Positions 44,271-55,133 of a stretch of DNA of 64,000 bases are shown one piece after another. The notes under the pieces were generated by a model. It saw nothing but the letters and a program-made list of their open reading frames with translations, was not told the origin of the DNA and made no database searches. The position numbers and the translations under genes were made by a program. Position 1 is the first letter of the stretch, and each line of letters begins with the position of its first letter. The stretch spans positions 1,798,001 to 1,862,000 of the forward strand of contig JASJZH010000005.1 of NCBI GenBank assembly GCA_037178975.1, given 5' to 3'. The stretch is from Oscheius tipulae (Eukaryota > Nematoda > Chromadorea > Rhabditida > Rhabditidae).

Positions 44271-45388
44271 TTAAACATTCGCAGGCTTCTTGCAAATGTA
44301 AGCTCTGATAATATTCGGGCATGGAAAATCATTCCAGTAAGTTTCTATTCCTCCAGCATCGGTTACCATCGGAAAAAAATAGTGGCATTCTTTTTAGACA
44401 TCCTCACCTGTACACAATACTCTTTTCCTTGGAAGTTATCAGGCTGATTTAGAGACCATTTATAGTAGTCCGTAGGGGTTCCATCAGTATTTTCCCAGAC
44501 GTTGTTTGTCTTATACATACCAATCCAAGTGCAGTCATTGCAATCACCGTTTCTGCCACTTTTTGATAAAGCTAATCAATAAATCTAATGAGGTTAACAG
44601 CATACTGTAAATGAAAAAGTTTTCGTCGTCAGAATGTATTGAGGCCAAATGAGCACCAAATTGTTGACAGGAGGCCTCAGCTTCTTGAAAAGCAGCGCCT
44701 AGTTTGGTGACATAGCAGCTATGAGTCTTGTCGAAATATGTCCAGCCGTTGTCACAAAAAGCTTAAACGACAAAAGCTTACTTAAAAGACAGTTCTCACG
44801 TTTAGATGGGGAACATGTTGGACAACTGCATTGTTGTTGGGACAGACTTAAGCTGCAAATGTATGGCAAATGACTGCTACAGTTGGTGGTTCTAAAACTA
44901 TGGAGTTTGAGCGAGAAAACAATTCCTCACTTCCATTGTCCTGTATGCGAATTAATATTACCACATGTGTAGGGGGCAGCAGGCTGTCCGTTTGTATAAT
45001 TGATAGGAGAATGATCTTCCCATTGCCACGACCCACCGAAACTGTTGAGACCAATAAAGAGCAGAGGAGAAGAAATGCCAGAAAATGTGAGCCCCTCTGA
45101 AAGTCGTATTTTCTTAAATTCGCCATTTGCTGAACACACGCAAAACAAAGCTGTTTTCGAAACTATTTTCAATTGAAGCCAAGTCGGCTCCGTCGTCTTC
45201 ACAGTGTGACTGGGCAGTTAGATAGTCGCTGTCGGGATTAGCAACAAACTTGAAGCATCTTGAAAGTTGTTGTTAATTGAGTTTATGGATTCAAACTTCT
45301 CAGCGATTGTGTAGAAACTATATCCGGTAGGACATTGAGCTAGGGATCCTGTAATTAGAAGTAGAAAACAAATAGTTCGGAGCAGCAT
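44271..45388 (-). CDS. Secreted protein with two C-type lectin domains
   Basis: The start at 45,388 gives the signal peptide MLLRTICFLLLITGSLAQ followed by CPTGYSFYTIAEK, an in-phase intron, and CTLD1 (CFKFVANPDSDYLTAQSHCE, ADLASIENSFENSFVL, LLFIGLNSFGGSWQWEDHSP). A linker leads to CTLD2 (AFCDNGWTYFDKTHSCY, ASCQQFGAHLASIHSD, DCTWIGMYKTNNVWENTDG, WSLNQPDNFQGKEYC, NIIRAYICKKPANV). The arrangement is typical of nematode clec genes, which are secreted and often induced by microbes. Near 44,378 a T-run is one base shorter than in the neighbouring copy and shifts the frame before WNDFPCP, so the gene is either damaged or carries a homopolymer error. Confidence 0.8.
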
Positions 45389-45640
45389 TGCAGCGAGTGG
45401 CCTAATCTTACACAACCCACAAGTTTTCTTGAATCTTATGATTGCTCGATACGCACACTCATCTCCCAAGATAACAGAATTTTTTAGTAGGCAGCAATTG
45501 AGAGTTCCACCGGTGCCAATAAGATGTTTGTCATTTAATAGGCTCTTGTTTTACAGGGAAAAAAAAATGTCATTCCCGAAAACTATCGTTGCCAACTTTC
45601 ACAACTCGTTCTTAACAACCTTTCTCTGTTTGTACACTAC

Positions 45641-46400
45641 TCATTCAAGATGATGCAATCGGAAGAGCTCTGTAACTCGCAAATCAGGAAGTATTCTTAA
45701 ATACCGACAACTCGTTGGTGCTCGCAACTTTCTGATCCAAAATTGTAACACATCCACTGAACAAAACGTATTCAATGCATTGAAAGCTTTGAACGAACAA
45801 CTTCTGTCTTCGATCACAAAAGCCTTGTAAATTTCAATGAGGCTCGTCTTGACCATTGTCACAGGCAGTCCCAAAACATTACTGCGTTTTTCATTCTCCT
45901 CTACAGAAAGGTTATCAAAGAAACTGTCGTAGTCCTGAAAGCAGTTTTTTTAAAACAGTGTAATCTTCACCTTGAAGCTATCTAAAAGAGCCGCAATGAA
46001 GAGCTGTTTAAATTGTGAAGGAACAACGTGGACAGCTCCTGTTTGATGAAGATTCGATAAGGAAACAGTTTCATCAAATATGAGCATTAAGGACAGTTTT
46101 ACCATCTTCTAAGCTGGCTTGTATTCTTGATGAAACAAGAACATACCGGCCTGTTCAACAAATGAGATCTCGTAGGTCGGCTTTCCTTTCCTTCTGGCGA
46201 CGGAAGCTATCCTGAAATGCTTCAGTATACAATTTCAGGCATTAAGGTTTGTCTAGGTAACATGTTTTAAGCCTTTCCAACTTAAAAAAAAAACCGTGAC
46301 GAGATGGCAGGGGAACAAGAGTGTACTGATATACCTGCTTACAGTCTCCAAATATGCACAAGCCCTGTTAATATTCTCCTCCTTAGTCAAGTGAATTGCA
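45641..46400 (-). CDS. Unrecognised exons, possibly 3' part of the lectin gene
   Basis: Several minus-strand exons look coding and are separated by GT-AG introns: LTKEENINRACAYLETVS, IASVARRKGKPTYEISFVEQ, SLMLIFDETVSLSNLHQTGA plus VPSQFKQLFIAALLDSFK, and DYDSFFDNLSVEENEKRSN followed by LPVTMVKTSLIEIYKAFVIE. I do not recognise the domain. They could be a separate gene or the C-terminal part of the lectin gene starting at 47,361. Confidence 0.35.
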
Positions 46401-46904
46401 GCCGTTTGAACCTGGATTTTGGAACTAAGAACTTTACAGCAAAGATTTTCTTTGTATTAAAATCTCTTTGAGAAATCGTAGTTCACAAGACTTTCATAGA
46501 TTGGTCTTACTCAATCACTTTTTGTTGCGGCTACACTTATGATATATCCATTTTTTCAGAAAGTTATAAAATAACCATCCAAACCCGTCAAGCTTAACAG
46601 TATTCGCCCAAAACGAAATTAGCATCTGCCACCAAAAGGACTCATTTCCCTTGTTTGGTAGCAACAAAGACTTTACTCCAGACAATACTACAAGCCATTG
46701 TCCCAAGGGTATCATTATAGAAGCCAATTAGACCTGGCAAGTCTTGACATGTTATCCATCCACAACAATAAGTTTCTTAAGTTTTGCCAAAGAAAACCAG
46801 TCAATAGCTTAACAAAAAAATCAACTGCATCCATTGTCCTGTAATTGAGTTCATAACTGTGCAGATTGTGACTTTTCAAATGTTAAATCAAAAAGTAAGA
46901 GGCA

Positions 46905-47361
46905 AATAGCTCACTAGTTAAGAAAATTGTCTGGTTCATGCTGTGAATAGAAGCCATCTTCCGCGTTACACAGATCTTGGCTCCGATAAAGGTTTTGTTC
47001 AATAGCAACTGGCTCACACGATAACATCTGAAGTTTCTGTTCACGGCCATAGTATTCAAGCTTACTTGGAGGTAAGTGTGATCAATTTATAGTCAGGTGG
47101 ACACGTGAGATCACTCAAAATAGCTTGGAACCAGTTCTTTTCATTGGTATCGGTGTTATTTTATGCGGGCTTTTTTCCTTCTGTTATGATAGTACGGATG
47201 AGGAACATATAGGACAAGTAGGATGAGTTGGGCAACACTGAGAAACTTTGAGAATTTTACATGTGATCTGCATTGTTTTGATGCAATACGTAGCCTGATG
47301 GACAAGCATACTGGGCCATAACCAAACAAAACAGAAGTTGGAAGCAGGGAATGAACACCAT
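46905..47361 (-). CDS. C-type lectin gene, N-terminal part
   Basis: The start at 47,361 gives MVFIPCFQLLFCLVMAQYAC, a signal peptide plus PSGYVLH, like the adjacent clec gene. Then come NEKNWFQAILSDLTCPPDYK and, across a GTAAGC...CTTCAG intron, CYRVSQLLLNKTFIGAKICV and MASIHSMNQTIFLTSEL, the first half of a CTLD. The rest of the domain was not confidently traced; GFYNDTLGTMACSIVWSKVF near 46,700 may belong to it. Confidence 0.6.
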
Positions 47362-48200
47362 TCTAAATTGTTTGCAAGTAAGTTTCATGGAGAGTGGTAT
47401 TTGGAGACACAGACATTACAAAGATACGGCACGCACATTACAAAGCTCCCGAAAATATACTTTTTTTGCAAACAACATTATAAGAGCATTCTCAGGCTAC
47501 TTGAACTGTTCTCAGATTACATAATTTTTCAATAATAGGAGGCTGTACACGTCTTTGATCCCTGACGTGTCATTAACAACGAGAAAGTTATGTATCAGGC
47601 ACCATCTCTCCTAAAGCACATGCCTGCGCACAATGCTTAGAAGTTTACAATCGAAAAAGTTTACTAGCCATTTGTTTACATACCACTTATCACTTACATA
47701 GCAACACAGTCATGGTGGGGCAAGCCAACCTCTCCCTTAAGTTTATTATTTAACGAACGTGAAGATGCAAACATTCGTTCGTAATAATTATTAGCTTCCA
47801 ATGTACCAGCTTGGTGCAATGAAAAATGAAAGGGGACTGCTTACCAGGAACATCTACGCAAATGGAAGGCAGTACGACTGTTGAGGAGCTTCAGCAGGCG
47901 ATTACCGCGAGTGGACCCGAATGGACCCCACTTTCTGAAAACTCTTGTTACGTCATTTAATAAACTTTCGATGCCTTGTCGTATTTTTGAGTGTATTCAG
48001 AGAAATGGCGGTGTTACGCATTATTAGATCTCTTCTGTCATTTAATAAACTTTTGTTTATTATTGAGACAAAATTGTTGTTTGCACAAAAAATCTCGACC
48101 AGTGATATCCAAAACTCTTACTGTCTTTATTCAGTTCAGAAAACACAAAATTTTCCAAACTAAATATTTTTTCAGAAAACTTGCCTGCCTAAAAATTGTT
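47362..48200. other. No gene seen
   Basis: Intergenic DNA upstream of the lectin gene. It contains two short repeats of tcatttaataaacttt (47,955 and 48,038) but no coding signal. It also lies where the left terminus of Ginger copy A would be expected, and no TGTTGCAG end is present. Confidence 0.45.
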
Positions 48201-48403
48201 GTTTGATGTGTATTGCACTCGCATAACGGCGATACCAGAGAATGTGGATGTGGTTATCCAATTCGCGAAATGCAAATATTTCACAGAGGACAAGGAAACA
48301 GGAAGGACGAAAACTGTCATTTCCCCGTTTTCCCCCTGCAACTGTGGTTGTGGGTAGTGTTTATTGAGCAAATGACAATCACACAAGGAAAAGAGAAAGA
48401 AAG

Positions 48404-50288
48404 CTACTTGTTTTTACAAGCTGAATTGAATTTATGACAACGGCTGTTGCATTGAACATTATGGGCCTTACAGGAGCAACGATTAGTGTCACATTTGCCA
48501 TTGCAATTACAATGCTGGTGTCCTTGGCCTCCTGAAATGGAGTCTTGGGCAACTGCAGATGGGAACGACTGCAGTTCGATATCGGGCACGTCTGAAGCAG
48601 TAAGGAACGATTCTTGAAGTGGATCTAGTTGATTCCTGGCGTACCATTGTGTGAGACGTCCCTTGGACGTACCTAGCCTGAAATAATAACTAAATCCGCC
48701 ATCATTTCAAGAGTTACCGATAGAATCCATCCTTCTGCTCGAGAACAACTGCCATTAGATTTCGAGCTCCTATTTTGGGTCGATCTACGTCGAGGATCGC
48801 CACCAATACGCTAACTCCAACATCTATGGTACCAAATCTTAAGCAAATATTTTTTATACGCGATGAAATTGAAACTGACTGCGTATTTGATGCTTGAAGC
48901 ATTTTTTCGGCTTGTCGTTCGAGCGATTGGCTGGCTTCTTCCCTCTCCTTTTCAATTGCTCTCTGCTGCTCAATCCAAAATTTCTCGGCTTCTTCCTCTT
49001 CTTCAACGTACTCGTCTTCAACGTATTCTTCTTTCTCGTCAGCTGCAGCTTCTTCAATGGATTCGATTTGAAGAAAGTCTTCTAGCTTATCGTCGATTGG
49101 AACCTCCTGATTATGGGCTATGCTCAGAGTGTCGTTTGTGAGTCTATAATCATATCCTGACGGTTTGAAATGTAGGAGAAAAAAGAAAACTAACCAAACA
49201 TAGCTTTATACGGTGTCCTCCCGATTCCTCGATGATATCTAGTGTTTTTTACGAACTGAACGTAGTCCAACAGTTTAGCCCAGTGAGGAGTTTGTCGTCG
49301 CAGCATCTCAGCAAACATTATGTCCTCCACATCACGGTTGCATCGTTCGACGGAGCCTTGGGATTGGCTGTGGCGGGGTTTTCCGTGTATGATCCTGCAT
49401 CCTGGCCACAAGGCGATGAGTGATTCCAGGGTGCTATTTGCAAATTCCCGCCCATTATCCGTTTGCAGTATTTCAGGGGGTCCTAATTATAATATTTTTA
49501 GTGAAATAGAAAAAATCCTCACCGAAATAAGCGAAGATTGTGCTGACCTGTGCAGCTACTTCAGAAGCCGTTTTTGTCTTTAGCGCTCTCAGTATGACGT
49601 ATTTGGTAAGATGGCCTTGGTAAACGGCGATGAATTTCAATTCTCCGTCTGGCTTCGACTGCATGTCTATGAGGTCGAGCTAAATACGATGAATTTGTTA
49701 TTTGTAATGAAAAAATACTCGCCTGGCAACGCTGATTTCTTCGGCTGCTCAGCAAAGGCTTGACAACGATTCCTTTCCTCGATTTTCCTTTTTTTAGGGG
49801 GCAAATAGAGCAGCAGGAGATGAATTCGGTTACGAGCTTCCTGAATTATTCCAGTTTTTGAGTGATAGAAAAGCTAACTGTGTTATTCCATAGAACCCTT
49901 TCACTTTCGGCCACATCAGATCGCGCCCACAGCATCCACCGGTCAAATGGGCGACATAGAGAAGTTCAGAAGCTCGTGTCGGCGTCAACACGATCTGTCC
50001 ATTGTGTAGAAGTTCCGTTTTTCCATTTATGATGCTAGTCTCGAACCTGGAAAAAGCTGCAGATTACAAAATGATGACTAACCTTGTAGCGTAGTTTCTC
50101 CTGACCTGATCATTAAGGAATTTCTCCCCTTCTTGACGCTGCTGAACGGCTCCAAGGATCTTCTCGTAATTTTCAACGGGTTTGATTTGAGTATCTTTCC
50201 TCTGGCTTATATAGTCTTCCAGTTTAGCGATAAATCGTCTCTTATGCTCGAGTTTAAGCTGCTCTTGAGGCGTAATTTGTGAGCCCAT
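48404..50288 (-). CDS. Ginger/GIN1-KRBA2-like integrase (transposase), copy A
   Basis: The start at 50,288 follows TTTCAG|CG. Exons with GT-AG introns encode a basic N-terminus (HKRRFIAKLEDYISQRKDT), a zinc-binding region (VAHLTGGCCGRDLMW ... CCSICPLKKG), the DDE core (LDLIDMQ; LQTDNGREFAN; HSQSQGSVERCNRD, 36 residues between the second Asp and Glu), a GRTPYKAMFG motif and an acidic linker. The end is a chromo-like/GPY region and a cysteine-rich tail (HCNCNGKCDTNRCSCK). The family is integrase-derived; Ginger elements use it as a transposase, and vertebrates have domesticated relatives (GIN1, KRBA2, SCAND3). No stop was found, so the protein may still be produced. Confidence 0.85.
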
Positions 50289-50628
50289 CGCTGAAACACG
50301 GCTATTTATACTGTCAAATTTTTATGGAGAGAAAATAACAAAGAAAGGATAAAAATTGTGTACACAGGGAAAAACGGGGAAATGCGAGAAAAAAAAACTC
50401 TAACAAAACGCACGCGCTCGCTTGGCTGCTTCGATTTCTAAAATTTTTCTACGTTCAAAGGGGTTATTTCATGTCTTGACATCATATTAGCCATTTTCTA
50501 GATAGAAAATGGCTAATAATAAAAAAAATCGAGTGAAACCGTTCAATATGAACTAGTTTATATTGAACGTTCAATATGAACTAGTTCTGTTCAATATGAA
50601 CTAGTTCCGTTCAATATGAACTGCAACA
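48404..50628 (-). mobile_element. Ginger-type DNA transposon, copy A (left end lost)
   Basis: Contains a complete-looking integrase-type transposase gene and, at its right end, a terminal repeat of GTTCAATATGAACTAGTT units finishing ...CTGCAACA at 50,628, followed by TATATATA and copy B. The matching left terminus was not found downstream of the stop codon, so the element is probably truncated near 48.2 kb. A perfect 15-bp palindrome, ATTAGCCATTTTCTA with its reverse complement, occupies 50,486-50,517 in its 5' flank. Confidence 0.8.
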
Positions 50629-50636
50629 TATATATA

Positions 50637-50975
50637 TGTTGCAGTTGAAATTGAACATCCGTTGGTATTGAACGCAACTAGTTGAAATTGAACGTTCAAT
50701 ACAAACTAGTTGGAATTGAACCCAACTAGTTGGAATTGAACGTTCAATACCAACTAGTTGAAATTGAACAGTTTCAGTTGGAATTGAACATTTTCAGTTA
50801 GAATTGAACAGTTTGAATAATTTACGCCGTTTTATCCAATTTTCACCCATTTCCGTCTTTTTTTTTCTTCTTTTACTGCATTTTTTGTTGTCAGGGCGTA
50901 AAATAACCCCTTGAATAACATAAGGTCGTTAGGAAATTCACGGAAATAAGGCGATTGGTTCCGTTTTTCACCTTT
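50637..50975. repeat. Left TIR of Ginger B with palindromic subrepeats
   Basis: From TGTTGCAGTTG the repeat runs through about eight units built from AACTAGTT flanked by (G)AATTGAAC or GTTCAAT, then a T-rich segment and GGGCGTAAAATAACCCCTTG. The order of units is the same, in reverse, in the right TIR at 53,070-53,355. The units are likely transposase-binding sites (inference). Confidence 0.85.
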
Positions 50976-51124
50976 TTATACTCTCACAGGCCTTTGATGA
51001 AGTCAAGGCGTAACCTAAGATATTATAACTTCAAATAACACTGTCAGATTGAAATTGTAGTAGTAAGTACTGTTTATTCAGTAAAACAGCAACAAGAAAC
51101 AAATTGATTTGAGAAATAACGAAA

Positions 51125-52971
51125 CTACTTGTTTTTGCAAGTAGAGTTTGTCCTATGACACCGCGAGTTACATTGAAAGTTACGGCTCTTACAGGAACAA
51201 CGATTTGAATCACATTTACCGTTGCAGTTGCAATGATGATGCCCTTGACCGCCGGTGATAGAGTCATCTGCTACAGCTGCACGGAAAGACTGTAGATTGA
51301 CATCGGGGACATCTGACGGCGCGATGAACGTTTCTTGAAGAGGAACCAATTGATTTCTGGCGTACCACTGGGCCAAATATCCTTTCAAAGTTCCTAGGCT
51401 AAAACAATACATAAATATAGGATAACAATAAGATTTACCGATAGAATCCGTCTTTCTCTTCGAGCACAACTGCCAGTAGATTACGTGCTCCAATTTTAGG
51501 ACGATCGACGACGGGAATAGCTACGAGTACACTTGTTCCAACGTCTACTATACCGAATCTTAAGAAAATAGTTGCGTGAAGAAAATTAGACTGACCGGTT
51601 ATTCGATGCCTGGAGCATTCTGTCTGCTTGACGCTGGAGCGATTGACTTGTTTCCTCCCTTTCTTTTTCAATTGCTGAGTGATGAGCATTCCAAAATTCT
51701 ATGAGTTCTTCTTCCTCGACGTATTCATCTTCGTTATCAGTTCCTTCAGTGTTTTCTTCAATTTCGGTCAACACTTCATCTGTTGGCACTTCATGGTCGC
51801 CAGCAGAGTTTAGCTTGTCGATTTCGGCCTCATAGTCAAATCCTGTAAGTACAAAGTTGAGAAAGGGACAAAAACTAACCAAACATTGCTTTGAAAGGCG
51901 TTCTTGAGATTCCTCGATGAAATCTTGTGTTCTTCACGAACTGTATAGTGTCCAAAAGCTCAGCCCAGTTCGGAGTCCCTCTTCGCAGCATCTCAGCAAA
52001 CAAGATTTCTTCCACGTCTCGGTTGCATCTTTCGACCGAGCCTTGTGACTGACTGTGGCGCGGTTTTCCGTGAATCAATTTGCATCCTGGCCACTGTGCC
52101 ACCAGGTTCTCCAACGTTGCATTTGCGAATTCGCGACCATTGTCGGTCTGCAAAATTCCGGGTGGCCCTGTGTTTGATGGTTGCAAGAATGATGAAAGGA
52201 CAAACTTACCAAATAAAGCAAAAATTGAGCTGATCTGTGCCGCTACTTCAAAAGCGGTTTTTGTTCTCAGGGCACGCAGTATAACGTATTTTGTTAAATG
52301 GTCTTGATAAACTGCTATGAACTTCCATTCACCATCTGGTTTCGACTGCATGTCGATCAGATCTAGCTGTGTATTGAAAAAATAATAAGCAAACAAAAAA
52401 GCTAACCTGACAGCGCTGATTCCTCCTTGTGCTGATCAAAGGCTTGACGACGACTCCCTTCTTCGGTCTTCCTTTCTTCAGAGGGCAGATCGAACAGCAG
52501 GAAACGAATAGTGTTACAAGTTCTCTAAATTGAATTATGTATTGGTAAAAAAAAAACTACTGACTGTGTGATTCCATAATACCGCTTTACTTTCTTCCAC
52601 ATTGTATCGCGTCCACAACATCCACCCGTCGAATGAGCCACGTAGAGTATTTCGAAGGCACGTTCTGGCGTCAAAACAATCTGTCCACTGCGCAAAAGCT
52701 CGGTTTTTCCGTTGATTACGCTTGATTGGAACCTAAATAATGCTGCAATATCCAAAACAAAAAACCTTGTGGCATAGTTCCTGCGTACTTGGTCATCGAC
52801 GAATTTCTCTCCATCTTGTCGCTTCTGAACGGCTTCTTTGATCGTCTTGTAGTTTTCTTCGGACTTAATTTTCGTGTCCTTTTTCCTGCTGACGTATTCT
52901 TCTAGTCTCTGGCTGAATCGGCGTTTGTGCTCGTCTTTTCCGTGGATTTCTGGTGCGTTTTGCGAGCTCAT
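51125..52971 (-). CDS. Ginger/GIN1-KRBA2-like integrase (transposase), copy B
   Basis: The start at 52,971 (MSSQNAPEIHGKDEHKRRFS) follows TTTCAG|CG. The same domain order as copy A is open across introns: VAHSTGGCCGRDTMWKKV, CCSICPLKKGRPKKG, LDLIDMQSKPDGE, LQTDNGREFANATLENL, HSQSQGSVERCNRD, ISRTPFKAMFG, an acidic EEYV-type linker, VDVGTSVLVAIPVVD and the Cys tail HHCNCNGKCDSNRCSCK ending at 51,125. Identity to A is high through the catalytic core (estimated by eye at about 75%). I saw no disabling mutation, and with intact TIRs this is the best candidate for an active element. Confidence 0.88.
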
Positions 52972-53069
52972 CGCTGAAATAATAACAAATTGGATGAAAG
53001 CTGAAGAAAGCAAGAGATATCAATGAAAACAAGACAAAAAAATAAAAAAAAACTGAAGACCAAATATAA

Positions 53070-53355
53070 AAAACGGAACCAATTATTTCCGTGAATTTCC
53101 TAACGATTTTATGTTCAAGGGGTTATTTTACGCCCTGACAACAAAAAATGCAGTGAAAGAAGAAGAAAAAAAAAGACGAAAATGGGTGAAAATTGAATAA
53201 AACGACGTAAATTATTCAAACTGTTCAATTTCAACTAGTTGGTATTGAACGTTCAATTTCAACTAGTTGGGTTCAATTCCAACTAGTTTGTATTGAACGT
53301 TCAATTTCAACTAGTTGCGTTCAATACCAACGGATGTTCAATTCCAACTGCAACA
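53070..53355. repeat. Right TIR of Ginger B
   Basis: Reverse complement of 50,637-50,975 with a small deletion of two or three units. It ends TGCAACA at 53,355 and is followed by a TA run to copy C at 53,372. Confidence 0.85.
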
Positions 53356-53496
53356 TATATATATATATATATGTTGCAGTTGAAATTGACCGGTCAATTC
53401 CAACTAGTTGGATCAATTTCAACTGTTTTTAAAAATCGAGATTCAGTTGGAATTGACCGGAAGTGAAATAATTCCATTTTGTAATAAAAAAAAAAG

Positions 53497-53558
53497 AGGT
53501 ATATTGCTAAGGCGACCACTTTCCGCCCGATCAACCCGGGTTCGATTCTAGCAGCGGT
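53497..53558 (+). repeat. tRNA-like sequence (box A/B remnant) inside Ginger C
   Basis: A GGGTTCGATTC box-B-type motif (about 53,539) is preceded at tRNA-like distance by TTGCTAAGG. The related copy at 58,910-58,975 (minus strand) reads AGGTTCGACTC. The arms do not fold into a proper cloverleaf, so this is a tRNA-derived (SINE-like) segment, not a tRNA gene. Confidence 0.5.
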
Positions 53559-53817
53559 TTTTAACAAAAAACCATTCAAAAATGCTGTGAAATGTAGGAT
53601 TGAGCGTTCTAATAACCTATTTATGCAAATATTCAGTTGAAATTGACTAGAGGCGAAACACATTTCGTTATTAACCGCTAGTTTATCCCATTTTTGTTTA
53701 CTCTATCAGCTTTTTCGACCAAAAAACGATCAACTTTGCGGTGACTAGTATTTATTAGTAGGAAACAAACATAAACAATAAAGATGTCAAAAAAATGACA
53801 GAAATAAATCAATGTGC

Positions 53818-55133
53818 CTATTTGTTCCTGCAGAAAGAGTTATTCTTGTGACAACGAGAATTACACAACAATTCACGAGCCTTACACGAACATCGGTTGG
53901 AATCACATCTCCCGTAGCAATTGCAGTGCTTGTGTCCTTGTCCTCCCGTAACAGAACCAAAAGAAATTGCTGCTCGAAATGAAGGTAGTTCCACATCGGG
54001 TACAGCAGACGGGAGAACGAACGTCTCCTCCAACGGCTCAACTTGATTCCTCGCGAAAAAGTTGGGAAGATAGCCGTGACGTGTTCCTAGTCTAAAGAGA
54101 ACTTATCAAAGAAGCTAAATGATTTGCTTACTTATAAAATCCCTGTTTTTCCTCGAGAACAACGGCCCTCGAGAACAACGGCGATCAACATCGGGAATCG
54201 CTACCAGAACTGACGTTCCTACTTCGATCGCTCCATATCTATAAAAACGATTCCAAGGGTAAAAAATTTGATCATACCTGTTTTTTGAAGCTTGTAGCAT
54301 TCGATCTGCTTGCCGTTGTAGCGCCTGACCTGCTTGTTCCCGCTGATGACTGATGGTCGCTTCCTTGTCAGGCCACGGGGTTCCCTCTTCTTCGACGTAT
54401 TCTTCTGGAGGCCCGTAGAATTCTTGGAAGTATTCTTCACACTCCTCAGCTTCGGGGACCTCGTGAATCGTCTGGGATTCCGTGCCATTTTCATCGAAAC
54501 CTACAAGCATAGAGATAAACAAAAATTATTCTAAAATGAAACTAACCGAACAAGGCTTTGATTGGGGTTCTTCCAATCCCACGATGAAATCTTGTGTTTT
54601 TGATGTATTGTACTCGATCAAGCAGCTCTGACCATTTTGGCGTATCTTTCCTCTTCATCTCGATAAAAAGGATGTCTTGAATGTCTTTGTTGGACCTCTC
54701 GACAGACCCCTGGCTTTGGGAATGTCTCGGACGCCCGTGAATCAGCTTGCAGGCTGGCCAATTTTTTAGCATCTCTTTCAGTGTTGTATTTTCAAATTCT
54801 CGTCCGTTATCCGTCTGTAGCAGCTTCGGAGGTCCTGGAATGAAAAAAGTTTATCCAAAAAGATTTCTCACCAAATAAGCAGAATATGGAGTTGATCTGC
54901 ATGGAAACTTCTACAGACGTCTTGGTTTTCAGCGCCCTTAGAACGACGAACTTCGTCAAGTGATCTTGGTAGTTTAATATGAACTTATGCTCTCCGTCTG
55001 GTACCGACTGTAGATCAATAAGATCCACCTAAAAATAGAAATATCTTTATACAGAACTAGCCTGACATCTTTCGTTAGGCTTAGGCGCTCTGTGATCTTC
55101 TTTCGCACGATCGTGGAGATTCTCTTCCGACAT
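53818..55133 (-). pseudogene. Ginger integrase, copy C, N-terminus replaced
   Basis: The DDE core is present (VDLIDLQSVPDGE, LQTDNGREFENTTLKEM, HSQSQGSVERSNKD, GRTPIKALFG), as is the Cys tail (HKHCNCYGRCDSNRCSCK). The basic and zinc-binding N-terminal exons are missing: a short exon starting MSEENLHDRAKEDHRAPKPN at 55,133 splices straight into the DDE domain. A 16-base tandem duplication (cctcgagaacaacggc) near 54,155-54,186 disrupts the conserved VDRPKIGARNL segment. Probably inactive alone, though a DDE-only product is conceivable. Confidence 0.75.

Larger units (their letters stand above)
50637..53355 (-). mobile_element. Ginger-type DNA transposon, copy B, complete
   Basis: Bounded by terminal inverted repeats beginning TGTTGCAGTTG (50,637) and ending ...CAACTGCAACA (53,355). 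The repeats extend about 290-340 bp (50,637-50,975 and 53,070-53,355). TGTTG matches the TGTNR start described for Ginger elements. TA repeats on both sides supply the TATA-like target. Length is 2,719 bp, and the outer TIR parts are arrays of TTGAAC/AACTAGTT units. Confidence 0.9.

Noticed and set aside
50530-50810. CRISPR-like array of regularly spaced repeats
   Set aside because: The repeats are palindromic TIR subunits of Ginger elements, mirrored at the other end, with no unique spacers, in a eukaryotic genome.
53497-53558. Possible functional tRNA gene
   Set aside because: Box-B-like sequence is clear, but acceptor and T stems do not pair, and the same block is part of a transposon end.
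48404-55133. Gypsy/Ty3 retrotransposon or retroviral integrase
   Set aside because: No reverse transcriptase, protease or gag nearby; TIRs instead of LTRs; the Cys-rich tail and SQSQGSVER motif fit Ginger/GIN1-type proteins.
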